Positions 38,147 to 52,086 are shown, numbered from the stretch's first letter. The stretch: DNA of 64,000 bases from Massilia sp. CFBP 13721 (GCF_014842025.1 NZ_JACYUY010000028.1:1-64000), one strand, 5' to 3'. Translations and numbers: made by a program. Notes: generated by a model from the sequence alone, not told the origin.

Positions 38147-40501
38147 TTATTTACGTAACTTCGCAAACGCCGCCGCCATTGCGCCGCCCGCATCCTTGTC
38201 GGCGGGCCGTTCCTGGCGCCCATGCTGGGCCACACGCTTGCGGTCTTCGCGGTCGGCGCGCTGCTGCGGTTGCGCGCCCGGCTGCGGCGCCGTATCCGTC
38301 AGGCGCATGGTCAGCGCAATGCGTTTACGTTTTGGATCGACTTCCAGCACCTTGACTTTCACCACCTGGCCCGCTTTCACCACCGTGTGCGGATCTTTAA
38401 CGAAGGTGTTCGACAGCGCCGAGATATGCACCAGGCCATCCTGGTGCACGCCGATGTCGACGAATGCGCCGAACGCCGCCACGTTGGTGACGACGCCTTC
38501 GAGGATCATGTCCGGGCGCAGGTCGCTGATCTCCTCGACGCCTTCCTTGAACGTCGCGGTGGTGAACTCGGGGCGCGGGTCGCGGCCCGGCTTTTCCAGC
38601 TCTTTCAGGATGTCGGTCACGGTCGGCACGCCGAATTTGTCGTCCGCATACTTGGCCGGATTCAGGCTTTTAATGAGCCCACTGTCGCCGACCACGGCGC
38701 GCATGTCGCGCTTGACGTCCGCCAGGATTTTTTGCACGACCGGATACGATTCCGGGTGCACCGCCGAGGCGTCGAGCGGATTCTCGCCACCCATCACGCG
38801 CAAGAAACCCGCTGCCTGTTCGAAGGTTTTATCGCCCAGGCGCGGCACGGCTTTCAAGGCCGCGCGCGAGGCGAACGCGCCCTTCATGTCGCGGTAGCTG
38901 ACGATGCTCTGGGCCACGCTCGACGACAGGCCCGACACGCGCGCCAGCAGCGGCGCCGAGGCCGTGTTCACGTCGACGCCGACCGCGTTCACGCAATCCT
39001 CGACCACGGCATCGAGCGAACGCGCCAGCTGGGTTTGCGAGACGTCGTGCTGGTACTGGCCGACACCGATCGACTTCGGATCGATTTTGACCAGTTCCGC
39101 CAGTGGATCCTGCAGGCGGCGCGCAATCGACACCGCGCCGCGGATCGACACGTCCAGGTCGGGCAATTCGCGCGAAGCGAATTCGGAAGCCGAATACACC
39201 GAGGCGCCCGCTTCCGAGACGACGATCTTCGTCAGTTTCAATTCCGGCCGGGCTTTAATCAAATCCTGCGCCAGCTTGTCGGTCTCGCGCGAGGCAGTGC
39301 CGTTGCCGATCGAGATCAGCGACACGTTGTGCTTCGCCGCCAGTTGGCCGAGCACGTGCAGCGAACCGTCCCAGTCATTTCTCGGCTGGTGCGGATAAAT
39401 GGTGGCGGTGTCGACCACTTTGCCGGTGGCGTCGACCACCGCCACCTTGACGCCGGTGCGCAAGCCCGGATCCAGGCCCATGGTGGCGCGCTGGCCGGCC
39501 GGGGCGGCCAGTAACAACGATTTCAGGTTGCGCGCGAAGACGTTGATCGCGTCGAGTTCCGCCTTGTCGCGCAGCGCGCCCATGAGTTCGGTCTCGATGT
39601 ACATGAAACTTTTCACACGCCAGGTCCAGCGTGCGGTATCGAGCAGCCATTTGTCGGCTGGACGGCCGGCGCCCTTGATGCCGAAACGGGCGGCGATGCG
39701 GCTTTCGCACGGATTGTGCGGCGCATCCCATTTCGGCTTTTCCGCTTCGGTGTCGAGGCGCAGCACGACGTCGAGGATGCCTTCGCGGCGTCCGCGCATC
39801 AGCGCCAGCGCGCGGTGCGAGGGGACGGTAGCGAGCGTCTCCGAATAGTCGAAATAATCGGCGAATTTCTCTCCCTCGTCCTGCTTGCCGGTGACGACCT
39901 TCGATTCGACCACGCCGTGTTCCTGCACGTATTCGCGCAGCGATTGCAGCAGCGTCGCGTCTTCGGCGAAACGCTCCATCAGGATCTGGCGCGCGCCATC
40001 GAGCGCCGCTTTGGTGTCCGGCACGCCCGGGTTGTTGACGCCGTCGGCATTGCTGAAGGCTTCGCGCAGATATTTAGCGGCTTCTTCTTCCGGGTTACGC
40101 GCCGGATCGGCCAGTAAATCGTCGGCCAGTGGAGACAAACCCGCTTCGACCGCGATCTGCGCCTTGGTACGGCGCTTCTGCTTATACGGCAGGTACAGGT
40201 CCTCGAGCCGGGTTTTATCCTCGGCCAGCGCGATCGATTGCAGCAGTTCCGGCGTCATCTTGTTCTGCTCGGTGATCGACGCGATGATGGCGCTTCTCCG
40301 GTCTTCCAGCTCGCGCAGGTAGCGCAGGCGCTCTTCCAGCAGGCGCAATTGGATGTCGTCGAGGCCACCAGTGGCTTCCTTGCGGTAACGGGCGATGAAG
40401 GGGACGGTGGCGCCCTCGTCGAGCAGGGCGATGGCGGCGGCAACTTGCGCCGGCTTGGCGGCCAGTTCGATGGCGAGGCGTTGTTCGATGGAAGGCAGCA
40501 T
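38147..40501 (-). CDS. tex: Transcription accessory protein Tex
   Basis: Tex is a conserved nucleic-acid-binding protein linked to transcription and RNA handling. The 784-residue product shows the Tex order: N-terminal helical region (PSIEQRLAIELAAKPAQVAAAIALLDEGATVPFIARYRKEATGGLDD), the YqgF-like RNase H fold with GLDPGLRTGVKVAVVD, helix-hairpin-helix regions (VGVDVNTASAPLLARVSGLS), and a C-terminal S1 domain (LEGVVTNVAAFGAFVDIGVHQDGLVHIS). ATG 40501 is chosen over the TTG two codons upstream. The tail after S1 is basic and Gln/Asp-rich. Confidence 0.96.
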   Translation of the reverse strand: MLPSIEQRLAIELAAKPAQVAAAIALLDEGATVPFIARYRKEATGGLDDIQLRLLEERLRYLRELEDRRSAIIASITEQNKMTPELLQSIALAEDKTRLEDLYLPYKQKRRTKAQIAVEAGLSPLADDLLADPARNPEEEAAKYLREAFSNADGVNNPGVPDTKAALDGARQILMERFAEDATLLQSLREYVQEHGVVESKVVTGKQDEGEKFADYFDYSETLATVPSHRALALMRGRREGILDVVLRLDTEAEKPKWDAPHNPCESRIAARFGIKGAGRPADKWLLDTARWTWRVKSFMYIETELMGALRDKAELDAINVFARNLKSLLLAAPAGQRATMGLDPGLRTGVKVAVVDATGKVVDTATIYPHQPRNDWDGSLHVLGQLAAKHNVSLISIGNGTASRETDKLAQDLIKARPELKLTKIVVSEAGASVYSASEFASRELPDLDVSIRGAVSIARRLQDPLAELVKIDPKSIGVGQYQHDVSQTQLARSLDAVVEDCVNAVGVDVNTASAPLLARVSGLSSSVAQSIVSYRDMKGAFASRAALKAVPRLGDKTFEQAAGFLRVMGGENPLDASAVHPESYPVVQKILADVKRDMRAVVGDSGLIKSLNPAKYADDKFGVPTVTDILKELEKPGRDPRPEFTTATFKEGVEEISDLRPDMILEGVVTNVAAFGAFVDIGVHQDGLVHISALSNTFVKDPHTVVKAGQVVKVKVLEVDPKRKRIALTMRLTDTAPQPGAQPQQRADREDRKRVAQHGRQERPADKDAGGAMAAAFAKLRK

Positions 40502-40714
40502 GGGCAAACAATCTGTGGGTCAGGCGGGCAGTGTTACGCAAACGCGCGCGAAGCGCCAGTCTTGACAGTCCCCGCCGAACGTGCGAAACCTGAGCTTCTA
40601 CGGGTTTCGTTTCGTAAAGATTTCTCGGCAAGGTGCGATTCCGAACAAAACTGAAGTGCCCGTATGAGAGATAATGGTGTTTGTTGTTTTTTTTCATACA
40701 GGTTCAAGGACCCA

Positions 40715-43700
40715 ATGCACACAGTTGATTTCCCACGCGAACACGCGAACGATGCCCCGGCACCGCGCGCGACGCCGGCACGCGCGCCCGCATTGCCCGC
40801 ACCGGTGGCGACCTGGCTGCAACGGGTGGAGGCGGCGGCGCATCCGCAACCGAAGCTGATCGCCGAAGTGGCCGATCCCAAGGCCGTCCAGTACAAGTTC
40901 GTCTACGTGATGGCGCCTACCAGCGGCGGGCGTCACGTCGCCATCTGCCTGTGCAAGGCGCGCCTGCGTCCGAACGGTGAAGTGGCCGCCGCCAGTCCCG
41001 TGAACGAAGTCTTCTCGCTGTTGTCCGCGCCGCCCGCTTACCTCGAAGGCGAGGACGAAGACCTGGTGCGGTTCTTTATCGCGATGCGCAGCGGCTCCTC
41101 GCAAAGCACCAGCGCCACCGAACCGAAGGGGAAAGTGGGCGCCATCCTGCTCGACCTGCTGCTGCGCCAGGGTAAGCTGCTGTGGGCAAACTCGTGGGCG
41201 GACATGGCGAATGGCCTGGTCTATCCGCTGCAGGGCGGCCCGACCCGGCAAGCGAACCTGGCCTGGCGCGACGAAGGCCGTGCCGCCAAGCTCGGCTGGT
41301 CGGTGGAACCGGCCAATGGCGCCACCCACCCGGGCGCGGACCTGATCGACTACATGCTGCCGACCGATCCGCCGTGGTATATCGACAACCTGTCCTGCGG
41401 CCCCCTGAACCTGAACCGCGGCGGCGTCGACATTTCGCTGGCCGAACTGCAAGCGCTGGTGGCGCAAGCCCCGGTCCTGATGGGCAACGATAAAAAGCGC
41501 GTCTCGCAACTGTTGCTGGCGCATGGCTTGCAGGAATTGATGCCGCTGCCGCAGCCGCTGACGCAGCGCTTGCGCACCGACGTCAAACCGCAACCCTTCC
41601 TGCTGCTCGATTCGGTGGCGCTGGCCGACACCGGCACCCAGCGCTGGCACGATTTCGCCGTGCTGTCCTTCGATTACGACGGCCAGCGCGTTTCCTTCGA
41701 TCCGTCGCAGCGCGTGGTGCGGCAGATCGGCGACGTCACCGAAATCATCGAGCGCGATGCGGCGGCCGAAGCAGCGGCCCTCGATACCCTGACCGAACTC
41801 GGTTTCCGCAAGCCGGCGACCACGCCCTTGTCGGCTGTGGCCGGCGCGGTGCAGCTGGAAAGCCAGGCGCACTGGCTGCGCTTCGCCGAAAACGACCTCG
41901 ACACCCTGCTCGATGCCGACTGGCACCTGCAAAAATCAACGAAATACCGCTACGACGTGGTGCCGGTCGAAGACTGGTATGCCGAGATCGACGAGCCGGA
42001 AGAAGCCGGCAAAGCCTGGTTCGAACTGGAACTGGGCATCGTCGTCAACCGCAAGCGCGTGCCGCTGTTGCCGGTGCTGGTGCAGCTGATCCGCAACGCG
42101 CCGACGGATTTCGACCCGGCCGTATTGGCCGCGCATGGCGAAACCGACCAGATGCTGGCTACCCTGCCCGAAGGCTTGCGCGTGGCCCTGCCATGGGCGC
42201 GCGTAAAACCGATCCTGGCGACGCTGGGCGAGCTGTATTTCAACGACAAGATCAAGAGCCGCGTGCGCCTGTCGACGCTGGACGCGAGCCGGCTGGAAGA
42301 GCTGGCGCGCGGCGTCGAGATGCATTGGTCCGGCGGCGAGCAGTTACGCGAAACCGGCCGTAAACTCAGCCAGTTCGGTTCCGTCAAAAAGGTGGCGGCG
42401 CCGGCCGGCCTGCAGGCGACGCTGCGCGACTACCAGCTCGACGGCCTGTCGTGGATGCAGTTCCTGCGCGAATACGACCTGGCCGGCATCCTGGCCGACG
42501 ACATGGGCCTCGGTAAAACCGTGCAGACGCTGGCGCACATTCTCACCGAAAAGGAAGCCGGCCGCCTGACCAGCCCGGCCCTGGTGATCGCGCCGACCAG
42601 CCTGATGACGAACTGGCAGGAAGAAGCCGCGCGCTTCGCTCCAAGTTTAAAGGTGCTGCTGCTGCAGGGCAAAGAACGGGTCGACCTGTTCGACCAGATC
42701 GAGCAAGCTGACATCGTGCTCACTACCTATGCCTTGCTGCCGCGCGACGAGGAAAAGCTGCGCGAGCACCATTACCACCTGGTGATCCTGGACGAATCGC
42801 ACTACATCAAGAACACCCGCTCGAAAGCGGCGCAGACGGCCGGCTCGCTCGACGCGCGCCACCGCCTGTGCCTGACCGGCACGCCCCTGGAAAACCACCT
42901 GGGCGAACTCTGGTCGCAATTCCATTTCCTGCTACCGGGCCTGCTGGGCGAAGAAAAGGCGTTCAATACCCAATTCCGCCACCCGATCGAACGCCAGGAC
43001 GATCCGGTACGGCGCGCCTTGCTGAACCGCCGCATCCGTCCCTTCCTGCTGCGCCGTACGAAAGACAACGTTGCAAAAGAACTGCCGCAGAAAACGGAAA
43101 TGGTACGCCGCGTCGAATTGACCGGCCCGCAGCGCGACCTGTACGAAACCGTGCGCCTGGCGATGGACAAGAAGGTGCGCGAAGAAATCGACCGCAAGGG
43201 CGTAGCGCGCAGCCAGATCGTGATCCTGGAGGCGTTATTGAAACTGCGCCAGGTCTGCTGCGATCCGCGTCTCGTAAAAGCGATGCCGTCGAAAAAGAAC
43301 ACGGCTGCGATTTCCGCCAAATTGACGGACCTGATGCAGATGGTCGACGATTTACTGGAAGAGGGCCGCAAGATCCTGGTGTTCTCGCAGTTCACCAGCA
43401 TGCTGGCGCTGATCGAAGAAGAACTGGCGGCGCGCGGCATCCGCTACGCGATCCTCACCGGAGAAACGCGCGACCGCTCGGCGCAAGTCGCCGCCTTCCA
43501 GCAGGGCGCGGTGCCGATCTTCCTGATCAGCCTCAAGGCGGGCGGCGTCGGCCTGAACCTGACCGCGGCCGATACCGTCATCCACTACGATCCATGGTGG
43601 AACCCGGCGGCGGAAAACCAGGCCACCGACCGCGCCTGGCGCATCGGCCAGGACAAGCCGGTATTCGTCTATAAACTGATTGCGAAAGGCACGCTGGAAG

Positions 43701-43831
43701 AGAAGATCCAGCTGCTGCAGCAAAAGAAATCGGAATTGGCCAACTCGATCCTGGCCGAGGGCGAATCGCAGAAAATGGCGCTCACCCAGGAAGATTTACA
43801 GGCGATCTTCGCACCGCTCGACGAACAATAA
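40715..43831 (+). CDS. SNF2-family DEAD/DEAH-box helicase
   Basis: This 1038-residue protein has a C-terminal SNF2 ATPase core from about residue 570: LRDYQLDGLSWMQFL, Walker A DDMGLGKT (about 593-600), DExH box LDESHYIKN (about 690-698), LTGTPLENHLGELWS, and the helicase C motifs GVGLNLTAADTVIHYDPWWNPAAENQATDRAWRIGQ. Bacterial members are DNA-translocases with roles in transcription or repair that are mostly unassigned. The first 550 residues contain no SWIM zinc motif that I can see and no family I recognise. ATG 40715 is chosen for the AAGGA site. A strong terminator follows. Confidence 0.9.
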   Translation: MHTVDFPREHANDAPAPRATPARAPALPAPVATWLQRVEAAAHPQPKLIAEVADPKAVQYKFVYVMAPTSGGRHVAICLCKARLRPNGEVAAASPVNEVFSLLSAPPAYLEGEDEDLVRFFIAMRSGSSQSTSATEPKGKVGAILLDLLLRQGKLLWANSWADMANGLVYPLQGGPTRQANLAWRDEGRAAKLGWSVEPANGATHPGADLIDYMLPTDPPWYIDNLSCGPLNLNRGGVDISLAELQALVAQAPVLMGNDKKRVSQLLLAHGLQELMPLPQPLTQRLRTDVKPQPFLLLDSVALADTGTQRWHDFAVLSFDYDGQRVSFDPSQRVVRQIGDVTEIIERDAAAEAAALDTLTELGFRKPATTPLSAVAGAVQLESQAHWLRFAENDLDTLLDADWHLQKSTKYRYDVVPVEDWYAEIDEPEEAGKAWFELELGIVVNRKRVPLLPVLVQLIRNAPTDFDPAVLAAHGETDQMLATLPEGLRVALPWARVKPILATLGELYFNDKIKSRVRLSTLDASRLEELARGVEMHWSGGEQLRETGRKLSQFGSVKKVAAPAGLQATLRDYQLDGLSWMQFLREYDLAGILADDMGLGKTVQTLAHILTEKEAGRLTSPALVIAPTSLMTNWQEEAARFAPSLKVLLLQGKERVDLFDQIEQADIVLTTYALLPRDEEKLREHHYHLVILDESHYIKNTRSKAAQTAGSLDARHRLCLTGTPLENHLGELWSQFHFLLPGLLGEEKAFNTQFRHPIERQDDPVRRALLNRRIRPFLLRRTKDNVAKELPQKTEMVRRVELTGPQRDLYETVRLAMDKKVREEIDRKGVARSQIVILEALLKLRQVCCDPRLVKAMPSKKNTAAISAKLTDLMQMVDDLLEEGRKILVFSQFTSMLALIEEELAARGIRYAILTGETRDRSAQVAAFQQGAVPIFLISLKAGGVGLNLTAADTVIHYDPWWNPAAENQATDRAWRIGQDKPVFVYKLIAKGTLEEKIQLLQQKKSELANSILAEGESQKMALTQEDLQAIFAPLDEQ

Positions 43832-43851
43832 CGGTGTTTGGACGCTCTCCC

Positions 43852-43878
43852 AGGCCCGCCGCGTGCGGGCCTTTTTTT
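43852..43878 (+). terminator. Rho-independent terminator after the helicase gene
   Basis: AGGCCCGC (43852-43859) pairs perfectly with GCGGGCCT (43865-43872) around a 5-base loop, followed by seven T residues. Confidence 0.93.
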
Positions 43879-44090
43879 CGTCCGCGCTCGCCGCTTTTAT
43901 GCCGCGTGAATAGAATTCGGCAAAATAGCCGTATATTAAAAAATATTTAACAATATTGTAATGACAGCAGTTTTAATTAATCACCAGCGCTGCAACGCTT
44001 ACCTATACAGAAGGGGTGGCGCGGCGATATACTCCTTTGCGGCTTGCATTCTGGCCCATTGATTTTCCCTATATTTAAAAGGTGTGCTCG

Positions 44091-45281
44091 ATGAACGCCA
44101 GCGTCAGCAACGACGGTTCCGGCAGCGCCGCTGTGACGCTGGCGGAGCAATTCCGTGTCATCGCTGAAATCGGCGGCGATATCGCCTTCAGCATCGATTG
44201 CGCCAGCGGCCAGCTGCTCTATGTCAGCCCCGCCATCGAACAGCTGGTGGGCTACACCCCCGCCGAAGTCGCGGCTGGTTTGCGGCCTGGAGAAAGCGGT
44301 CCGCTGGCGGCCTTGTGCACCGGCTTGCCGGAACGCATGCGGCGCCTGCGCGCCGGCGACCGCAGCCGCCTGCGCCTGGTGCGCGAAGCCGAATTCCAGG
44401 GCGCGCACGGCTATCCGGTGCCGGTCGAGATCATCTCGTCGGTACTGTGCGACGCCGCTGGCCGGCCGCAGGCGCTGGTCGGCCTGGTGCGCGACCTGTC
44501 GCCGCGGCGCTTGCGCGAAGCCGAACAAAAACGTTTCGCCAGCATGCTGAACCACGAATTTCGCACCCCGCTGTCGACCATCGACGGCGCCATCCAGCGC
44601 CTGGAGGCGACTTGCGCCCATGCCGACGAGGCGACGCGTGCGCGCTACCGCAAGATCGCCGTCGCCACCGACCGCCTGATTGCCATGCTCGACGATTACC
44701 TGTCGCCCGAGCGCATGGCCGGCATCGGCAGCACCCGCCAGCCGACTTCGCTGGCGCCGCGCGCCTTGCTGGAAGAAGGGCTTGCCCAATTGCGCGCCGC
44801 CGGCCGGGTGGCCAGCATCAAGACGCGCGAGCTGCCGCCGACCCTGCGCTGCGAGCCGGAGGGCTTACGCTTGGCGTTAAAAGTGCTGATCGACAATGCC
44901 ATCGCTTATTCGCCACCGGCGTCGCCGGTCGAGCTGGGCGGGCGCCTGGCGGCCAGCGGTATCGAACTGGCGGTGCGCGACCACGGCCCCGGCGTGGCCC
45001 GGGACGAGCAGGCGCATGTGTTCGACAAGTTTTATCGCGGTGCGAACGCGGCCGGCATGCCGGGCAGCGGCCTGGGCCTGTACATGGCGCGCTCGATCGT
45101 CGAAGTGCACGGCGGCGTGCTGAGCCTGGTCACACCGCAAGGCGGCGGCGCCGAATTTCGCATCTGGCTGCCGGTTGCCGGCGCCCGCCAGCTTGCGCGT
45201 CAGGCAGCCAGCCCGGATAATCCGGCGCCCGTCGGTACAACGGCGCCGGCAATGGCCCTGCCACCATCTGGCAATACTTAA
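44091..45281 (+). CDS. PAS-domain sensor histidine kinase
   Basis: This 396-residue kinase has an N-terminal PAS domain (about 18-135, with FSIDCASGQLLYVSPAIEQLVGYTPAEV), a HisKA domain with phospho-acceptor His155 in FASMLNHEFRTPLSTI, and an HATPase domain with LIDNAIAYS (N box), VRDHGPGVARDE (G1) and GSGLGLYMARSIVEVHGG (G2). There is no signal peptide or membrane helix, so a cytoplasmic signal is sensed. ATG 44091 is chosen because AAAAGG lies 8 bases upstream. The response regulator gene follows after 20 bases. Confidence 0.93.
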   Translation: MNASVSNDGSGSAAVTLAEQFRVIAEIGGDIAFSIDCASGQLLYVSPAIEQLVGYTPAEVAAGLRPGESGPLAALCTGLPERMRRLRAGDRSRLRLVREAEFQGAHGYPVPVEIISSVLCDAAGRPQALVGLVRDLSPRRLREAEQKRFASMLNHEFRTPLSTIDGAIQRLEATCAHADEATRARYRKIAVATDRLIAMLDDYLSPERMAGIGSTRQPTSLAPRALLEEGLAQLRAAGRVASIKTRELPPTLRCEPEGLRLALKVLIDNAIAYSPPASPVELGGRLAASGIELAVRDHGPGVARDEQAHVFDKFYRGANAAGMPGSGLGLYMARSIVEVHGGVLSLVTPQGGGAEFRIWLPVAGARQLARQAASPDNPAPVGTTAPAMALPPSGNT

Positions 45282-45301
45282 TACAACAAGATCGCACACC
45301 C

Positions 45302-45982
45302 ATGACGCAGATACTGATTGTGGAAGACAACGGCGACTACGCCGGCGACATGGCCGATTTCCTGCGCGAACTCGAGCATGACGTCACCATCGCCACCTCC
45401 GCCGGAGAAATGTGGGCGGCGCTGACGCGCACCCCGGCGGCCGTCGTGGTGCTCGACCTCGGCTTGCCGGACGAAGACGGTTTTACGGTGATCCCGCGCA
45501 TGCGCCAGCTGTACCCCGAGATTGGTTTATTGGTGCTGACCGGACGCGTCGCATTCGACAACCGCATCCTCGGCCTGCAGCTGGGCGCCGATCATTACCT
45601 GACGAAGCCGATCAAATTTCCGGAACTGGCGGCCCACATCGAAGCGCTGGGCCGGCGCGTGCGCCCGAGCGAACCGGCGCCGGCGCCGGTGAAATGGACC
45701 TTGCGCGTCAGCGCGCGCCAGCTCGAGCTGATGGGCAAGGTGATCGACCTGACCGAAAAGGAATTTAACTTTTTGCACCTGTTGACGATCAACACCCGCC
45801 CGGTACCGCGCGCGACGATCGTCGCCGGCATGGGGGGCGACGATCCGGATGCCAGCCGCCGCGTCGACATGCTGGTGTATCGCCTGCGCAAGAAGACGCG
45901 AACGGCGCTGGGCCAGGAGTTGCCGCTGCGTAGCGCGTACGGCGAAGGCTATAGCCTCTCCGCCGGGTTCACGCTCGCATAA
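45302..45982 (+). CDS. OmpR-like response regulator
   Basis: This 226-residue regulator has a receiver domain with acidic pocket Glu8-Asp9, phospho-acceptor Asp52 (VVLDLGLPDEDG), VLTGR and the lysine in YLTKPI. The effector is a winged-helix Trans_reg_C domain (LTEKEFNFLHLL ... RRVDMLVYRLRKKTRT ... RSAYGEGYSL). It is the obvious partner of the kinase encoded 20 bases upstream. Targets are unknown. Confidence 0.94.
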   Translation: MTQILIVEDNGDYAGDMADFLRELEHDVTIATSAGEMWAALTRTPAAVVVLDLGLPDEDGFTVIPRMRQLYPEIGLLVLTGRVAFDNRILGLQLGADHYLTKPIKFPELAAHIEALGRRVRPSEPAPAPVKWTLRVSARQLELMGKVIDLTEKEFNFLHLLTINTRPVPRATIVAGMGGDDPDASRRVDMLVYRLRKKTRTALGQELPLRSAYGEGYSLSAGFTLA

Positions 45983-46284
45983 CGCGCGTTACCATCGGAT
46001 TGGTGGTGTCCGTAGGGTGGACTCTGTCCACGCGGTGCCACGGTTGTTGGTCGAAACGCGTTTTCAACTGTGAAGGTTCTCGTAGGGTGGGCTCTGCCCA
46101 CGCGGTACCACGGCTGATGGTCGAAACACGTTTTCGACTGGCATGCGCCGCACCGCGTGGGCCGAGCCCACCCTACAAAAGCGGGACAGAGTAATTGCTG
46201 AGAACACAGCTACTGAAATAAATCGGGGACATGGTGCCGCCGCCGCGCTAGAATGGCCGCCTAGCGCTTAACCACCCCCATGCC
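45983..46284. other. Gap with three REP-like elements upstream of the RAYT gene
   Basis: The 302 bases contain no gene apart from the REP-like elements at 46012-46176 and the left end of an imperfect inverted repeat (46219-46234) that brackets the transposase-like gene. Confidence 0.7.
46012..46176. repeat. Cluster of three REP-like elements (family A)
   Basis: Forward copies lie at 46012-46034 (stem GGAC/GTCC with tip TCT) and 46082-46104 (GGGC/GCCC with tip TCT). A reverse copy lies at 46153-46176 (GGGC/GCCC). The cluster is adjacent to the RAYT-like gene, where its target repeats are usually found. Confidence 0.85.
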
Positions 46285-46989
46285 ATGGCCCGCCAACCCC
46301 GCCTGATCCTCCCCAAGCACCCGCACCACATCCTCCAGCGCGGCAACGACCGCCAATTGATTTTCCGCGCGCCGGCAGACTACGAACGCTTCCTCGCCTG
46401 GCTGGCCGAAGCGGCCCGGTTTTATCGCGTCGCGATCCACGCCTACGCCTTGCTGCCGACCCGCCTGCACCTGCTGGCCACGCCAGAAACGGAAGAAGGC
46501 CTGGCGGCGATGATGCAAAAGCTGGGGCGCTTCTACGTGCCCTGGTACAACGGCAAATACGACCGCGCCGGCGGCCTGTTCGAGGGGCGCTTCCGCACCG
46601 CCGTGGTCGCGACCGACGCCCACTTCCTGATGTGCTGCCGCTTCATCGAGCTGGCGCCGTTGCGCGAAGGAGAAACGGGCGAAGCGGGCGCGTATGCCTG
46701 GTCGAGCTACCGTCACCACGCCGGCATGCATGCCGACCCCGTGATCACCGACCATGCCCGCTTCTGGGAGCTGGGCAATACCCCATTCCAGCGCGAGGCG
46801 GCCTACATTGACCTGGTCGGGCAGGGGATCGGCCCGGATGAACTGGCACAGATCGCCGACGCCGTCCAGAAAGGCCAGCCGCTCGGCACCCAGGCTTTCA
46901 AGATCGCGCTCGAGCAGCAGACCCAGCGCCGTATCCTGCCGGCCAAGCGCGGCCGTCCATTCAAGACACCGCCAGTTCAAGCCTCGTAA
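46285..46989 (+). CDS. REP-associated tyrosine transposase-like protein (Y1/HUH superfamily), catalytically altered
   Basis: This 234-residue protein is clearly of the Transposase_17/RAYT family: HHILQRGNDRQLIF near the N-terminus, IHAYALLPTRLHLLATP where the family has VMPNHVHLL, and GGLFEGRFR. RAYTs are single-copy transposases thought to move REP hairpins. Here the HUH motif reads Arg60-Leu-His62, so the first metal-binding His is lost (CGC for CAC), and the conserved Tyr of the RYIxxNP motif is Phe120 (CRFIELAP). The frame is otherwise intact. No ribosome-binding site is obvious. Loss of both residues suggests it cannot cut DNA in the usual way; a binding-only, domesticated function is possible. 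Confidence 0.87.
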   Translation: MARQPRLILPKHPHHILQRGNDRQLIFRAPADYERFLAWLAEAARFYRVAIHAYALLPTRLHLLATPETEEGLAAMMQKLGRFYVPWYNGKYDRAGGLFEGRFRTAVVATDAHFLMCCRFIELAPLREGETGEAGAYAWSSYRHHAGMHADPVITDHARFWELGNTPFQREAAYIDLVGQGIGPDELAQIADAVQKGQPLGTQAFKIALEQQTQRRILPAKRGRPFKTPPVQAS

Positions 46990-47000
46990 TGACGCCAAAC

Positions 47001-47022
47001 CGGCAGCAATTTTCTGCTGCCG
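47001..47022. promoter_or_regulatory. Perfect hairpin downstream of the RAYT-like gene
   Basis: CGGCAGCA pairs with TGCTGCCG across a 6-base loop (ATTTTC). No T-run follows, so it may be a structural or weak termination signal. Confidence 0.5.
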
Positions 47023-47214
47023 AGCCCGCCTTGAATCAAATTTTCGCAACACAATAAAACGAATTTTTGCTCCGATTCGACCTGTCCCCATTTAAGCATC
47101 AGCTATCGAAACAGGATTTTAATTCGACTCCGACCCTCATTGTTCTTCTTGCCGTCTTTGTTGCATTGCACTATTCTCGTCCTTTACCCCTGATTACGTT
47201 GTGGAGAGTCCCGC

Positions 47215-51936
<4,722 letters not shown>

Positions 51937-51946
51937 GCATCATGGG

Positions 51947-51977
51947 CTGCTCGCAACGACCAATGGCATGCGAGCAG
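51947..51977. promoter_or_regulatory. Hairpin in the gltB-gltD gap
   Basis: CTGCTCGCA (51947-51955) and TGCGAGCAG (51969-51977) pair perfectly around a 13-base loop, without a following T-run. It starts 10 bases after the gltB stop and could modulate read-through or protect the gltB mRNA end. Confidence 0.5.
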
Positions 51978-51981
51978 ACCC

Positions 51982-52010
51982 GTAAGGTGGGCAGATCCTC
52001 CGCCCACGCG
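51982..52010 (+). repeat. REP-like element (family A), single
   Basis: GTAAGGTGGGC...GCCCACGCG with a GTAAGG variant end, between gltB and gltD. Confidence 0.65.
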
Positions 52011-52086
52011 TTCAACGAACTGTCGCGCAGCCGCGCTGTGTAAAGAAACGACCGGTGTCAGTCACCGACAAGCAAAGGATAAAAAC

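Larger units (their letters stand above)
46219..47094 (+). mobile_element. RAYT-type element bounded by an imperfect inverted repeat
   Basis: TAAATCGGGGACATGG (46219-46234) upstream and CCTGTCCCCATTTA (47081-47094) downstream are inverted versions of one sequence (TAAAT-GGGGACA-GG). The transposase-like gene lies between. The downstream gap also holds a perfect hairpin, CGGCAGCA/TGCTGCCG (47001-47008/47015-47022). Confidence 0.55.

Noticed and set aside
46285..46989. Active IS200/IS605-type insertion sequence
   Set aside because: The HUH and conserved Tyr positions are substituted, there is no tnpB partner, and the family is single-copy RAYT rather than a multiplying IS.
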